A stretch of 64,000 nt of DNA from NCBI GenBank assembly GCA_964385465.1, contig CAYLPJ010000009.1, positions 1 through 64,000 on the forward strand. The letters run 5' to 3'. Of this stretch, positions 1-7,594 are shown one piece after another. The notes beneath the pieces were generated by a model that was not told the origin of the DNA, did no database searches, and worked only from the letters and a program-made list of their open reading frames with translations. Numbering within the stretch: position 1 is the first letter of the stretch; each line of letters starts with the position of its first letter. A program made the translations under genes and the position numbers. Source of the DNA: CAYLPJ01 sp964385465 (GTDB lineage: Bacteria; Planctomycetota; Phycisphaerae; SM23-33).

Positions 1-307
1 GGGGGGGCGGGGGGGCGGCGGGGTGGGGGGCGGGGGGCGGCTCGGCGGAGGCCTCCTCGCCGGCGGGCGCCTCGGGCTCGCCGGCCTCGGCCGGCTGCGA
101 ACGCGGCGGGCGAGGCTCGGCGGTGTAGACGGTCTCGCCGAACGAGTCGTCCTCCCCGGGGGAAACGGGCGCCTCCGGCTCGGCCGGGGAGGGCTCGGCG
201 CGGGCGGTGAATCGCCCCTGGCACTGGCCGCAAACGACCTCCTGGCCGAGGAGGCCGTCCGGCGCCTCCAGGCGCGTCCGGCAATGTGGGCAGGCGATAA
301 TCGGCAT
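1..307 (-). CDS. Zinc-ribbon, Pro-rich protein (3' end cut by window edge)
   Basis: The first ~102 codons are present and the frame is open to the left edge. It starts MPIIACPHC and has two CxxC knuckles (CPHC, then CGQC about 20 residues later), a short zinc ribbon of the kind common at the N-terminus of planctomycete proteins. An acidic Pro/Ala/Glu-rich linker follows. The N-terminal ~37 residues closely match those of the next gene upstream (start 985), so the two look like tandem duplicates; that gene's linker leads to membrane helices, and this one may as well, but its C-terminus is out of view. The start fits the ribbon exactly. Function unknown. Confidence 0.65.
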   Translation of the reverse strand, partial: MPIIACPHCRTRLEAPDGLLGQEVVCGQCQGRFTARAEPSPAEPEAPVSPGEDDSFGETVYTAEPRPPRSQPAEAGEPEAPAGEEASAEPPPAPHPAAPPPP

Positions 308-418
308 CGGGGTCTCCAGGCATCGGCCGGGGAGCGACGAGCCCGGCGCTGCGCGGGCCGGCATTGCGACGCGATGATACGCCGCCGGCCCCGCTCGGGC
401 AAGGCCGTTGCGGCGCGA

Positions 419-985
419 TCAGATCGGCCCGACGGTGAAGGCGATGAACAGGACCGCCAAGACCACCCAGAGACCTATCGACAGGACGATGCCGATCAAT
501 CCGCAGATTCTGCCGGCCTTGGCGACGCCGGCGGAGCTGTCCGAGGCCCTGCCGGCACGGATGTCGTTCATGGCGGTCCTGTGGAAGATCAGCGCCAGGA
601 TGCCGCAGATCAGCGACGGAATCGCGTAGCAGCAGACGGTCGGGATCGCGGCGATCCCCAGCACCAGCGAGGCCACCGCGTAGCCGGAGGTCGGGCGGAT
701 GGCCGCTTCCGGCGCGGCCGGGGCATGGGGCGGGGCGGGCATCCGCGGAGGCGTGCCCACCGGCGGCGGGGCCGCGGGCGCCGACGGGGCCGTGGGCTGT
801 CCGGCCGGCGCCGGGGGCTGCTGCGGCGGCGCCGCGGGGGCCGGCCGCGGGGCCCCCTGGCCTTCGGCGGGATCGGCGTGGGCGAAGAAGCTGGTCTTGC
901 ACCGCCCGCAGGCGACTTCCTGGCCGAGGACCTCCGACGGCGCCTGAAGCCTGGTCCCGCAGTTGGGGCAGCTCACGATCGGCAT
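419..985 (-). CDS. Zinc-ribbon membrane protein with DUF4190-like C-terminus
   Basis: A 188-residue protein in three parts. Residues 1-37 are a zinc ribbon (CPNC and CGRC). Residues ~38-105 are a Pro/Ala-rich linker. The C-terminal ~80 residues hold two hydrophobic helices around a small-residue motif (SLVLGIAAIP, then ICGLIGIVLSIGLWVVLAVLF) in the pattern of DUF4190. It is probably an inner-membrane protein with a cytoplasmic metal-binding head. The ATG at 985 is chosen because the ribbon begins there; an upstream in-frame ATG at 1024 adds 13 unconserved residues. It follows the ketosynthase cluster on the same strand and precedes a paralogue ending off-window. Function unknown. Confidence 0.7.
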   Translation of the reverse strand: MPIVSCPNCGTRLQAPSEVLGQEVACGRCKTSFFAHADPAEGQGAPRPAPAAPPQQPPAPAGQPTAPSAPAAPPPVGTPPRMPAPPHAPAAPEAAIRPTSGYAVASLVLGIAAIPTVCCYAIPSLICGILALIFHRTAMNDIRAGRASDSSAGVAKAGRICGLIGIVLSIGLWVVLAVLFIAFTVGPI

Positions 986-1093
986 GGCATCTCCCGTGGT
1001 TCCGCCGTTGCGACGGCCCGGCATGGAAGGGGGCTGCCTTGCCGGCGGCGCGGGGTGCTCACGGCCGGGCCTCGGGGGCCCCGGCGGCGCCGG

Positions 1094-2386
1094 CTACAGG
1101 TCCTTGCCCGGGCGGATGATCAGCGTGTTGTTCTGCCCGCCGAAGCCGAAGCTGTTGCTCATGCACGTCCGCACGGGCATCTCCCGCGGGGCGTTGGGCA
1201 CGTAGTCCAGGTCGCAGTCGGGGTCGGGGTGCTGGTAGTTCGCCGTCGGGGGCACGACGCCGTCGCGCATGGCCAGCACGCAGGTGATCAGCTCGGTCGC
1301 CCCGGCCGCGGCGATCAGGTGCCCCAGCATGCTCTTGACGCTGGAGACGGGCACGTCCATGGCGCGGTCGCCGAAGACCGCCTTGACCGCCCGGGTCTCG
1401 ACCTGGTCATTCTGCTGCGTCCCGGTGCCGTGGGCGGAGATGTAATCGATCGCCTCGACGCCCAGCCCGGCGTCGGCCAGGGCCGCCCGCATGCTCGTCG
1501 CCGCCCCGTCGCCGGCGGGGTCCTGGTCGGTGATGCGGAAGGCGTCGGCGCTGGAGCCGTAGCCGACGATCTCGGCGAGGATCTTCGCCCCGCGGGCCTC
1601 GGCGTGCTCGCGGCTCTCGATGACCATCACGCTGGCGCCCTCGCCCAGCACGAAGCCGTCGCGCGTCTGGTCGAACGGGCGGCTGGAGGTGGGAATCTCG
1701 TCGTTCCGCGTCGACAGCGCCGTCAGGCGGTTGAAGCCCGTCACGCCGTAGGGGTGAATCATGCTGTGCGCGCCGCCGGTAAGCATGCAGTCGGCGTCGC
1801 CGCGGCGGACCTGGAGCGCCGCCTCGCCGATCGCCTGCGTGCTGGCCGCACACGCCGTCAACACGTTGAACGCGGGCCCCCGGCAGCCGAACTCCGCCGC
1901 GAGGTGGGCGAGGACCATGTTCGACTCCTGCTCGACCTCCCGCCAGAGCTGCATTCGCTGGAAGGCCAGCTCCGCCCAGCGCGCGGTGTCCACCGACCCG
2001 TCCCGCCAGGCGTCCACCACGGTGTTGGTGAAGTTGTCGAAGTCCAGGCTGCCCTCGCCGCTGCCGAGGTACACGCCAAGCCGCCCCCGGTCCAGGCCGT
2101 CGAAGCCCTCCAGCCCGGCCTGCCGCCAGGCCTGCGCCGCGGCGCCGAGGGCGAACCGGCAGTGACGACCGGCGTGGGCGTGCTTCCCGACGTCCGTCAG
2201 GTCGGCGGCCAGGTCGTAGCCGGCAACCTGGGCAGAGAACGTCGACGGGAACGTCCGCGCGTCGAACAGCTCGGTGGGGCGGATCCCGCTGCGGCAGGCC
2301 CGCAGGGCCGACCACGTGCTCTCCACGTCGTGACCCAGGGGGTTCACCGTCCCCATGCCCGTGATGACCACGCCTCTGTCGCTCAT
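1094..2386 (-). CDS. Beta-ketoacyl-ACP synthase, FabF-like, catalytically complete
   Basis: A 430-residue thiolase-fold condensing enzyme that would add a malonyl-ACP-derived two-carbon unit to an acyl chain. The active-site set is intact: Cys179 in LTACAAS, His319 in SAHGTGT, Lys351 and His356 in KSMLGHL, and a C-terminal GFGGQN loop. Length is normal for FabF (about 410-430). Its ATG overlaps the stop of the upstream ketosynthase (ATGA, 4 bp), so the two are translationally coupled and probably form a heterodimer as in type II PKS KS/CLF pairs. It is the last gene of the ACP-dehydratase-KS-KS run. Whether the product is a fatty acid, polyene or polyketide cannot be told from the sequence. 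Confidence 0.88.
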   Translation of the reverse strand: MSDRGVVITGMGTVNPLGHDVESTWSALRACRSGIRPTELFDARTFPSTFSAQVAGYDLAADLTDVGKHAHAGRHCRFALGAAAQAWRQAGLEGFDGLDRGRLGVYLGSGEGSLDFDNFTNTVVDAWRDGSVDTARWAELAFQRMQLWREVEQESNMVLAHLAAEFGCRGPAFNVLTACAASTQAIGEAALQVRRGDADCMLTGGAHSMIHPYGVTGFNRLTALSTRNDEIPTSSRPFDQTRDGFVLGEGASVMVIESREHAEARGAKILAEIVGYGSSADAFRITDQDPAGDGAATSMRAALADAGLGVEAIDYISAHGTGTQQNDQVETRAVKAVFGDRAMDVPVSSVKSMLGHLIAAAGATELITCVLAMRDGVVPPTANYQHPDPDCDLDYVPNAPREMPVRTCMSNSFGFGGQNNTLIIRPGKDL

Positions 2387-3702
2387 GACTCGCACCGCTT
2401 CAGCACGCACGCACCGCTCTGGCCCCCCACCGAAAACGCCCCGGAGACCGCGTAGCGAAGGTCGGCGGCCCCCGCGGCCGACCGGAAGCCCATCTCGCAG
2501 CCCTCGGCCGCCTTGGCGTGGTTCACCGTCGGCGGGATGATCTGCTTGCGGACGGCCTCGGCGGCGACGGCCAGCTCGACCCCGCCGGCGCCGGCGAACA
2601 GCGAGCCGACGGCGCCGGTGACGGCGAGTGCGGGGATCGTCTCGGCCGCCGGGCCAAGCGCCTTGTGCCACGCCCGGGCCTCTCGGGCATCCTCGCCTGG
2701 CACGCCCGTGCCGTGGGTGACGATGAGCCCGACGTCCTCGGGCCCGATGCCGGCGTCGTCCAGCGCCTTGGCGACCGCCAGGTCCAGCGAGCCGGCGTTG
2801 GGTTCGGCAACGTCGATGCCCGCCGGGTCGCAGGCGGCACCGAAGCCGACCAGCTCCGCGTAGGGCGTCGCGCCGCGCGCGGCGGCGCGGTCGGCGTTTT
2901 CGAGGATCACCAGCCCGCCGCCCTCGCCGACGACGGTCCCGCGGTGGTCGGCGTCGAAGGGCCTGCACGCCTCGGCCGGAGCGCCGCCCTCGATGTCCGC
3001 GGCCAGGCGGTTCAGCAGGCTCTGCCGCATCAGGCCCATCGGGTTGAGCTTGCTCTCGGCCCCGCCGGCGACGGCGACGTCGGCGCCGCCGCGGGCGACC
3101 AGCCGGGCGGCCTCGCCGACGGCCAGGTGCGCCGAGGCGTCGCCGCAGGTGATCGTGTTGCTGGGCCCCATGGCCGAGTGAATGATCGTCACGTGGCAGG
3201 CGAGCATGTTGGGCAGGTACTTCAGCAGCCACAGGGGCGTGAGGTGGTTCATGCCCCCCTCGCCCCAGCGGGCGAGGCTGAAGCGCCCCTGCTCGTCGAG
3301 CGATTCGGCGAGGGCCTCGCCGAGCTCGTCGAGGTCCGTGCAGATCAGCCCCGCGCCGATGTTGCAGCCGAGGCGCTTGGGCTCGACGGTCGGCGCCTCG
3401 GGGTCGATGCCGACGGTCACCACGCCGGAATCCCGGAACGCCAGGTCCGCCGCCCCCACGGCCAGCTCGATGTCCCGGGCCATGACCTTGACGCTCTTGC
3501 GGTAGGTCTTGGGAACGAACTTCCTCGCCGAGAAGTCCTCGATCTGCCCGGCGGCGGTGCAGGCGAAGCCCGCCGGGTCGAACGCGTCGAGCGTGCGGAC
3601 GAAGCCTCGCCCGGCCAGCAGGCCGTCGAAGAGGGGCTCGAGCCCCGCACCCGCCGCCGTGACCGCCCCGACGCCCGTGATCGCCACGCGGGCCTCAGGC
3701 AT
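2383..3702 (-). CDS. Ketosynthase-like protein lacking catalytic residues (chain-length-factor-like)
   Basis: A 439-residue thiolase-fold protein of normal KS length. Aligning GPSNTITCGDAS with the GP...TACAAS region of its neighbour puts Asp188 where the nucleophilic Cys should be; the only nearby Cys is two residues earlier (Cys186). The first catalytic His is kept (His330 in THGTGV). In the GAVGSLFAGAGG segment the catalytic Lys becomes Thr362 and the second His becomes Ser367. It therefore should not condense chains by itself. Type II PKS chain length factors are inactive partners of an active KS, and the 4-bp overlap with the intact KS downstream supports that role. Its start overlaps the upstream dehydratase-like gene by 8 bp. 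The partner role is inference. Confidence 0.8.
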   Translation of the reverse strand: MPEARVAITGVGAVTAAGAGLEPLFDGLLAGRGFVRTLDAFDPAGFACTAAGQIEDFSARKFVPKTYRKSVKVMARDIELAVGAADLAFRDSGVVTVGIDPEAPTVEPKRLGCNIGAGLICTDLDELGEALAESLDEQGRFSLARWGEGGMNHLTPLWLLKYLPNMLACHVTIIHSAMGPSNTITCGDASAHLAVGEAARLVARGGADVAVAGGAESKLNPMGLMRQSLLNRLAADIEGGAPAEACRPFDADHRGTVVGEGGGLVILENADRAAARGATPYAELVGFGAACDPAGIDVAEPNAGSLDLAVAKALDDAGIGPEDVGLIVTHGTGVPGEDAREARAWHKALGPAAETIPALAVTGAVGSLFAGAGGVELAVAAEAVRKQIIPPTVNHAKAAEGCEMGFRSAAGAADLRYAVSGAFSVGGQSGACVLKRCES

Positions 3703-4171
3703 CGCGGCCCTCCAGCAGCGGCTCGACCATCCGCTGAAACGGCCCGCTGAACACGAAATTCTCCTCGGGGAACTCCTCCCCGGCCTGGTTCTGGTCCACG
3801 TGGGAGAACATCAGGTCGATCTCGCCGATCGGCTCGCCGTTGCAGAGCACCCGCCCGCGCGTGACGGCCGCCTGGTCGCCGATGGTCTCGGCCTCGGCCT
3901 CGTAGGTGAGCTGGTCGCCGGGGGTGACGAGCTCGCGGACCTCGGCCTTGGCGACCTTGGCCAGGACGACCTTCTCCTTGAAGCCGCGTGCCTGCCCGAC
4001 GAGGATGCCCGCGGTCTGGGCCATGCCCTCGATCATCAGGCAGACCGGCATGACGGGAAAGGCCTCCCAGTGGTCGTGGAGGTGCTCCTCGGCCAGGGAG
4101 ACGTTCTTGATCGCCGTCGCCCGCCGGCCGGGCTCGAACTCGGTGAAGCGGTCGATCCAGATCCAGCGCAT
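3695..4171 (-). CDS. FabZ-like hotdog 3-hydroxyacyl-ACP dehydratase
   Basis: A 158-residue single hotdog domain. The segment HDHWEAFPVMPVCLMIEGMA aligns with the FabZ signature GHFPGxPxxPGVLxxEAMAQ, giving catalytic His34 and Glu48. The usual Pro after the His is absent (HWEA rather than HFPG) and PG becomes PV, so it belongs to a divergent branch. Expected reaction: removal of water from a beta-hydroxyacyl-ACP. It overlaps the inactive KS gene downstream by 8 bp and lies 57 bp after the ACP gene, inside one apparent operon. A non-catalytic hotdog role cannot be excluded. Confidence 0.75.
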   Translation of the reverse strand: MRWIWIDRFTEFEPGRRATAIKNVSLAEEHLHDHWEAFPVMPVCLMIEGMAQTAGILVGQARGFKEKVVLAKVAKAEVRELVTPGDQLTYEAEAETIGDQAAVTRGRVLCNGEPIGEIDLMFSHVDQNQAGEEFPEENFVFSGPFQRMVEPLLEGRDA

Positions 4172-4228
4172 GGGGTGTGTCCGTCCTGCCGCCGCCGGCG
4201 GCCGGCGCGGGCGCCGCCGGCGCGCCCG

Positions 4229-4618
4229 TCAGTCGTTGACCTTGGCCTGCACGTAGTTGACGATGGTCTGGACCTTGAACAGCTCGGCCATCTTGTTGAC
4301 GTCCGGGTCCTGCTCGAAGTCGCTGAAGTCCGCGTGCGGCATGGAACTTTTCAGTTCGGCCAGGCCGGCGTCGGTGAGCTTGCCGTCCTGGACGTACTCG
4401 GGGTTGTTGAGGATGCCGTCGGGGAACAGCTCGCCCCGGGGGATCTTGATGTTGAACGCCTTCTCGAGGCGGAAGACGATGTCCAGGAAGTCGATCGACT
4501 CGGCGCCCAGGTCGCCGGTCAGCGTCGCCTCCGGCGTGACCTCGTCGTCGTCGACTCCCAACGCGTCGATCAGCGTCTCTTTGACCTTCTCGAAGACTTC
4601 GGCTTCGGTCATCGGCAT
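4229..4618 (-). CDS. Acyl carrier protein, extended form
   Basis: A 129-residue acidic helical protein. The phosphopantetheine site is Ser41 in GAESIDFLDIVFRLE, which follows the ACP helix-II pattern (DSL replaced by ESI). Typical ACPs are ~80 residues; here ~45 extra residues follow helix II (about 65-108, containing PDGILNNPEY and MPHADFSDFEQD) before the final helix (VQTIVNYVQAKV). AGGAGAG lies 8 nt upstream of the ATG; a second in-frame ATG is two codons in. A good promoter lies ~70 bp upstream. It is the first gene of the dehydratase-KS-KS run and probably carries the growing chain for it. Confidence 0.85.
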   Translation of the reverse strand: MPMTEAEVFEKVKETLIDALGVDDDEVTPEATLTGDLGAESIDFLDIVFRLEKAFNIKIPRGELFPDGILNNPEYVQDGKLTDAGLAELKSSMPHADFSDFEQDPDVNKMAELFKVQTIVNYVQAKVND

Positions 4619-4688
4619 TTGTGCGTCTCTCCTCTGGTCCCGTGGATGTCGCCGCAGACCGCAGCGGGCAGCGACGCGAAGCGTTCTA

Positions 4689-4717
4689 TCTATACGGACT
4701 CACATCCGCCAAGTCAA
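4689..4717 (-). promoter_or_regulatory. Predicted sigma-70-type promoter of the ACP/ketosynthase operon
   Basis: On the minus strand TTGACT (4717-4712) and TATAGA (4694-4689) are separated by exactly 17 bp. A start near 4682 would give a leader of ~64 nt before the ACP start codon. The upstream dehydratase gene ends at 4850, so the ACP-to-KS genes can be transcribed separately from it. Confidence 0.6.
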
Positions 4718-4849
4718 CGGCCCCGACCGCAGAGCCCGGCTGCGCGAGGGCGCCATGCGGCGGCGGGTCCGTCCTGTTATCCATCCTGCATCCCGCGCGG
4801 GCAAGGCGACCGCGCGTGCACTTCGCCGGTTGTCCTTCGACCTCTGCCG

Positions 4850-5344
4850 TCAACCGCCGCCCGCCGCCAGGACCTCCGGCCCGCCGATCAGCTCGAACCG
4901 CCGCCGCAGGTCCGCCACGATGGCCGCATCCATCTCCGCCGTGCAGCCCCGGCGCCCGGCGAGGTTCCGGCAGGCCAGTTCCAGGCGGCCGGAGACGGCC
5001 TGGCGATCTCCGACCTGACCGGTGCCCTTGAACGTCGCGACGTCGTCGCCGATCTCGACGGCTCGGACCTCGCAGCGCAGCAGGTCGCCCGGCCGGACGA
5101 ACCTGGCGTACTTGACGTTGCGGGCCCTGGCCAGTTCGATCACGCTGCGCGAGAAGTCCTGCTGCACCCGCGCCAGCCACGCCGCCGCCTGCACCATCGA
5201 CTCGATCATCAACACGCCGGGCAGCACCGGAAACGCCGGAAAATGGTCCGCGAGGTATTCCTCTGCCAGCGACAGCGCCTTGACGGTCACGATCCGCTCG
5301 CCCGGCTCCAGGGCCTCGATTCTGTCCACCAGATGAAACTTCAT
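4850..5344 (-). CDS. FabZ-like hotdog 3-hydroxyacyl-ACP dehydratase (second copy)
   Basis: A 164-residue hotdog protein. ADHFPAFPVLPGVLMIESM matches the FabZ signature more closely than the other copy does, with catalytic His34 and Glu48. Both copies share the opening pattern (VDRIEALEPGER here, IDRFTEFEPGRR there), so they are likely paralogues. About 20 extra residues at the C-terminus (ending PEVLAAGGG) are Ala/Gly-rich. It lies 231 bp upstream of the ACP gene on the same strand and is divergent from miaA. It probably supplies a dehydration step to the same ACP-bound chain, possibly as a heterodimer with its paralogue. Confidence 0.77.
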   Translation of the reverse strand: MKFHLVDRIEALEPGERIVTVKALSLAEEYLADHFPAFPVLPGVLMIESMVQAAAWLARVQQDFSRSVIELARARNVKYARFVRPGDLLRCEVRAVEIGDDVATFKGTGQVGDRQAVSGRLELACRNLAGRRGCTAEMDAAIVADLRRRFELIGGPEVLAAGGG

Positions 5345-5466
5345 CGCGCCAGGGTCCCATGTTCCGCCCCGGCCCGGACGGGCGAACAGCCCTCCGGGCC
5401 TGCAAGCGATTGCGGCCTTGTAGCCCGTGAGGCCGGAGGATGCAAGGCTTTTTGCGCGGCGCGCTG

Positions 5467-5472
5467 TACAAT
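5467..5472 (+). promoter_or_regulatory. -10-like element placed for a leaderless miaA transcript
   Basis: TACAAT is followed by exactly 6 nt and then the GTG start of miaA, so transcription would begin on the start codon. No convincing -35 is seen 16-18 bp upstream. The same 6-nt distance occurs at gpsA and at the photoproduct-lyase-like gene. Confidence 0.35.
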
Positions 5473-5478
5473 CGCCCC

Positions 5479-6438
5479 GTGGCGAACCTGTACTTCATCC
5501 TGGGATGCACCGCCGGCGGAAAGGGCGCCGTCGCGCGCCGGCTCGCCCGGCGCCTCGGCGGGCAGATCGTCAGCGTCGACTCCATGAAGGTCTACCGGCG
5601 GATGGACATCGGCACGGCCAAGCCGTCCGCCGAGGCCCGCGCGGAAGTCGGCCACCACTGCATCGACGTCGTCGAGCCCTCCGAGAGCTTCTCCGTGGCG
5701 CGCTTCGTCGAGGCCGCCGACGACGCCGTGCGACGCATCGCCGACCACGGCGACGTCGCCCTCGCCGTCGGCGGCACCAGCCTGTACATCAAGGCGCTCC
5801 GCGAGGGGCTCTTCGAGGGGCCCTCGGCCGACGAGGCCCTGCGAGAGACGCTCCGCCAACGCGCCGGCCGCGAGGGCACCGACGCCCTGCATCACGAACT
5901 GGCCGGCGTCGATCCCGAGGCCGCCGACCGCATCCACCCCAACGACGAGAAGCGGATCGTCCGCGCCCTGGAGGTCTACCGCGCGACCGGCCGGCCGATC
6001 AGCGACCTCCAGCGCCAGTGGGACGCCGCCGGGCCGCGCTACGCCGGGGCGATGATCGGCCTGCGCCGCGACAAGGCCGACCAGTCCCGCCGGATCAACG
6101 CGCGGGCCAGGCGGATGGTGCAGATGGGCCTGCGGGAGGAAGTCGAGGCCCTGCTGAGCGAGCCGGAGGGCCTCGGCGACCAGGCGGCCGCGGCCGTCGG
6201 CTACGCCGAGATGATCGACCACCTCGCCGGGCGGTGCTCGCTGGAGGACGCCCTCGAGCGCATCAAGATCAACACCCGCCGGCTGGCCAGGAAGCAGCGG
6301 ACATGGCACCGGCGGTTCCGCGACGTGCAGTGGTTCGACGTCGCCGACGACGAGCCGCCCGAGGCCGTCGCCGACCGCATCCTCGCCGCCGTGGACTTCC
6401 GACCCGCCGGCGAGCCCGCCGGGGAGGCCCGGCCGTGA
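5479..6438 (+). CDS. miaA: tRNA dimethylallyltransferase MiaA
   Basis: Transfers a dimethylallyl group to A37 of tRNAs that read UNN codons. Family motifs are clear: a P-loop (GCTAGGKG, residues 9-16), DSMKVYRRMDIGTAKP, the substrate loop VGGTSLYIKALREGL, and the C-terminal ARKQRTWHRRF. About 319 residues from the GTG at 5479, a normal length. That start puts the P-loop 8 residues in, as in most MiaA proteins; an ATG at 5440 would add 13 residues. The P-loop is unusual: the residue after the Lys is Gly instead of Ser/Thr, and Cys replaces the usual Pro. The stop overlaps the tadA start (GTGA), so the two tRNA-modification genes form an operon. Confidence 0.92.
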   Translation: MANLYFILGCTAGGKGAVARRLARRLGGQIVSVDSMKVYRRMDIGTAKPSAEARAEVGHHCIDVVEPSESFSVARFVEAADDAVRRIADHGDVALAVGGTSLYIKALREGLFEGPSADEALRETLRQRAGREGTDALHHELAGVDPEAADRIHPNDEKRIVRALEVYRATGRPISDLQRQWDAAGPRYAGAMIGLRRDKADQSRRINARARRMVQMGLREEVEALLSEPEGLGDQAAAAVGYAEMIDHLAGRCSLEDALERIKINTRRLARKQRTWHRRFRDVQWFDVADDEPPEAVADRILAAVDFRPAGEPAGEARP

Positions 6439-6905
6439 CCGAACTGTCCGACGACGCCCTGATGGCCGCGGCGATCGAGCAGGCCCGCCGGGCCGAGCGC
6501 CTGGGGGAGGTGCCCATCGGGGCCGCCGTCGCCGGCGGGGAGGGCATCCTCGCCGCCGCCCACAACCGCCGCATCCTGGACAGGGACCCCACCGCCCACG
6601 CCGAGGTGCTGGCGATCCGCGCCGCGGCCGCCGCCGTCGGCGACTGGCGCCTCACCGGCTGCACGCTGGCGGTCACGCTCGAGCCCTGCTGCATGTGCGC
6701 CGGGGCGATCGTCCTGGCCCGTCTGGACCGGGTGATCTACGGCGCCGCCGACCCCAAGGCCGGGGCCGTGGAGAGCCTCTACCGCCTCTGCGCCGACGCC
6801 CGCCTGAACCACCGCCCCGCCGTCACCCCCGGCGTCCGCGCCGACGAGTGCGCCGCCCTGCTGACAACCTTCTTCCGCAAACAGCGCGCGATGGGCAAGA
6901 AGTAG
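6435..6905 (+). CDS. tadA: tRNA adenosine(34) deaminase TadA
   Basis: Converts A34 to inosine in the tRNA anticodon wobble position. A 156-residue cytidine-deaminase-fold protein with the zinc and proton-shuttle motif TAHAEVLAIR and the second zinc motif EPCCMCAGAI. The GTG start overlaps the miaA stop by 4 bp, and the reading frame has no better start before the conserved core. An ATG 27 nt further in would cut the first helix. Cotranscribed with miaA. Confidence 0.92.
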   Translation: MTELSDDALMAAAIEQARRAERLGEVPIGAAVAGGEGILAAAHNRRILDRDPTAHAEVLAIRAAAAAVGDWRLTGCTLAVTLEPCCMCAGAIVLARLDRVIYGAADPKAGAVESLYRLCADARLNHRPAVTPGVRADECAALLTTFFRKQRAMGKK

Positions 6906-6922
6906 GCGCGTCGCGACCCTCC

Positions 6923-7126
6923 CTACGCCGACGTCTGCTCGAGCCACTCGTCGACCTGGCGGTCGGCTTCGTCCTTTGCCAGGCCGTATGATTCCTGCAG
7001 CTTGCCGACGAGCTGCTCCCGCTCGCCATCGATCCGGTCGAGGTCGTCGTCGGTGAGCTTGCCCCACCGCTGCCTGGCCTGGCCCTTGACCTGCTTCCAC
7101 TTGCCCTTCAGTGTGTCCGCGTTCAT
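6923..7126 (-). CDS. CsbD-family small stress protein
   Basis: A 67-residue, highly charged protein matching the CsbD pattern: MNADTLKGKWKQVKGQARQ, then WGKLTDDDLDRIDGER and a C-terminal helix. CsbD proteins are general stress proteins of unknown biochemical role and are often induced in stationary phase. GGAAAGGACGC lies just before the ATG. It is convergent with tadA (17 bp between stops). Confidence 0.85.
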   Translation of the reverse strand: MNADTLKGKWKQVKGQARQRWGKLTDDDLDRIDGEREQLVGKLQESYGLAKDEADRQVDEWLEQTSA

Positions 7127-7198
7127 GTGCGCGTCCTTTCCGGGTCGGGTACGGATTCGACATCCGGGAGAACTGTATGCAGCGGGCGCCGCGGGGGG

Positions 7199-7594
7199 TC
7201 AGTCCGGCTCGTCCGGCTCGTCGGCGAGCAGCCAGGCGCGGGCCTCGGACTCGGTGCGGAAGACGCCGTGGACGACGGGGTGGTCCCGCAGCTCGGCGAA
7301 GATGCAGTACATCCGGCACATACCGAACTCCAGGTCCCCCGGCGCGACGATGGCGGTCCGGCCCTCGGGGCGACTGTCGCAGTGGGCCATGGCCGTGGCG
7401 AGGATCGCCTTGGCGTCCTCGCGGCTCAGCTCGGCGAGGCTCGCCTCGGTCAGGTCCCACAACAGCCGCCGCGTGGGATGATGCACGTAGAAGTCCTTCA
7501 GCCTCTCCACCAGGCGCTCTTGACGCAACCGCCCGCGCGATCGAAGCACCGTCAGGTCGTGCTCGGGCTCGACATGCCTGTTCACGTTTTCCAT
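7199..7594 (-). CDS. STAS/SpoIIAA-like hypothetical protein
   Basis: A 131-residue soluble alpha/beta protein. Segments such as RRLLWDLTEASLAELS, GRTAIVAPGDLEFGMCRMY and the closing VFRTESEARAWL fit a family of small STAS/SpoIIAA-like proteins that carry no known enzyme activity. The ATG at 7594 (MENVNRH) is preferred to one 30 bp upstream because the extra residues are unlike the family. It may sense or bind a partner protein; this is not shown by the sequence. Convergent neighbours are absent, and it is divergent from the PEP-CTERM gene. Confidence 0.55.
   Translation of the reverse strand: MENVNRHVEPEHDLTVLRSRGRLRQERLVERLKDFYVHHPTRRLLWDLTEASLAELSREDAKAILATAMAHCDSRPEGRTAIVAPGDLEFGMCRMYCIFAELRDHPVVHGVFRTESEARAWLLADEPDEPD

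Noticed and set aside
23..2455. Long open frame on the plus strand through the ketosynthase region
   Set aside because: It is antisense to genes with intact KS motifs and has only Arg/Gly/Ala-rich low-complexity sequence, an effect of ~70% G+C DNA.
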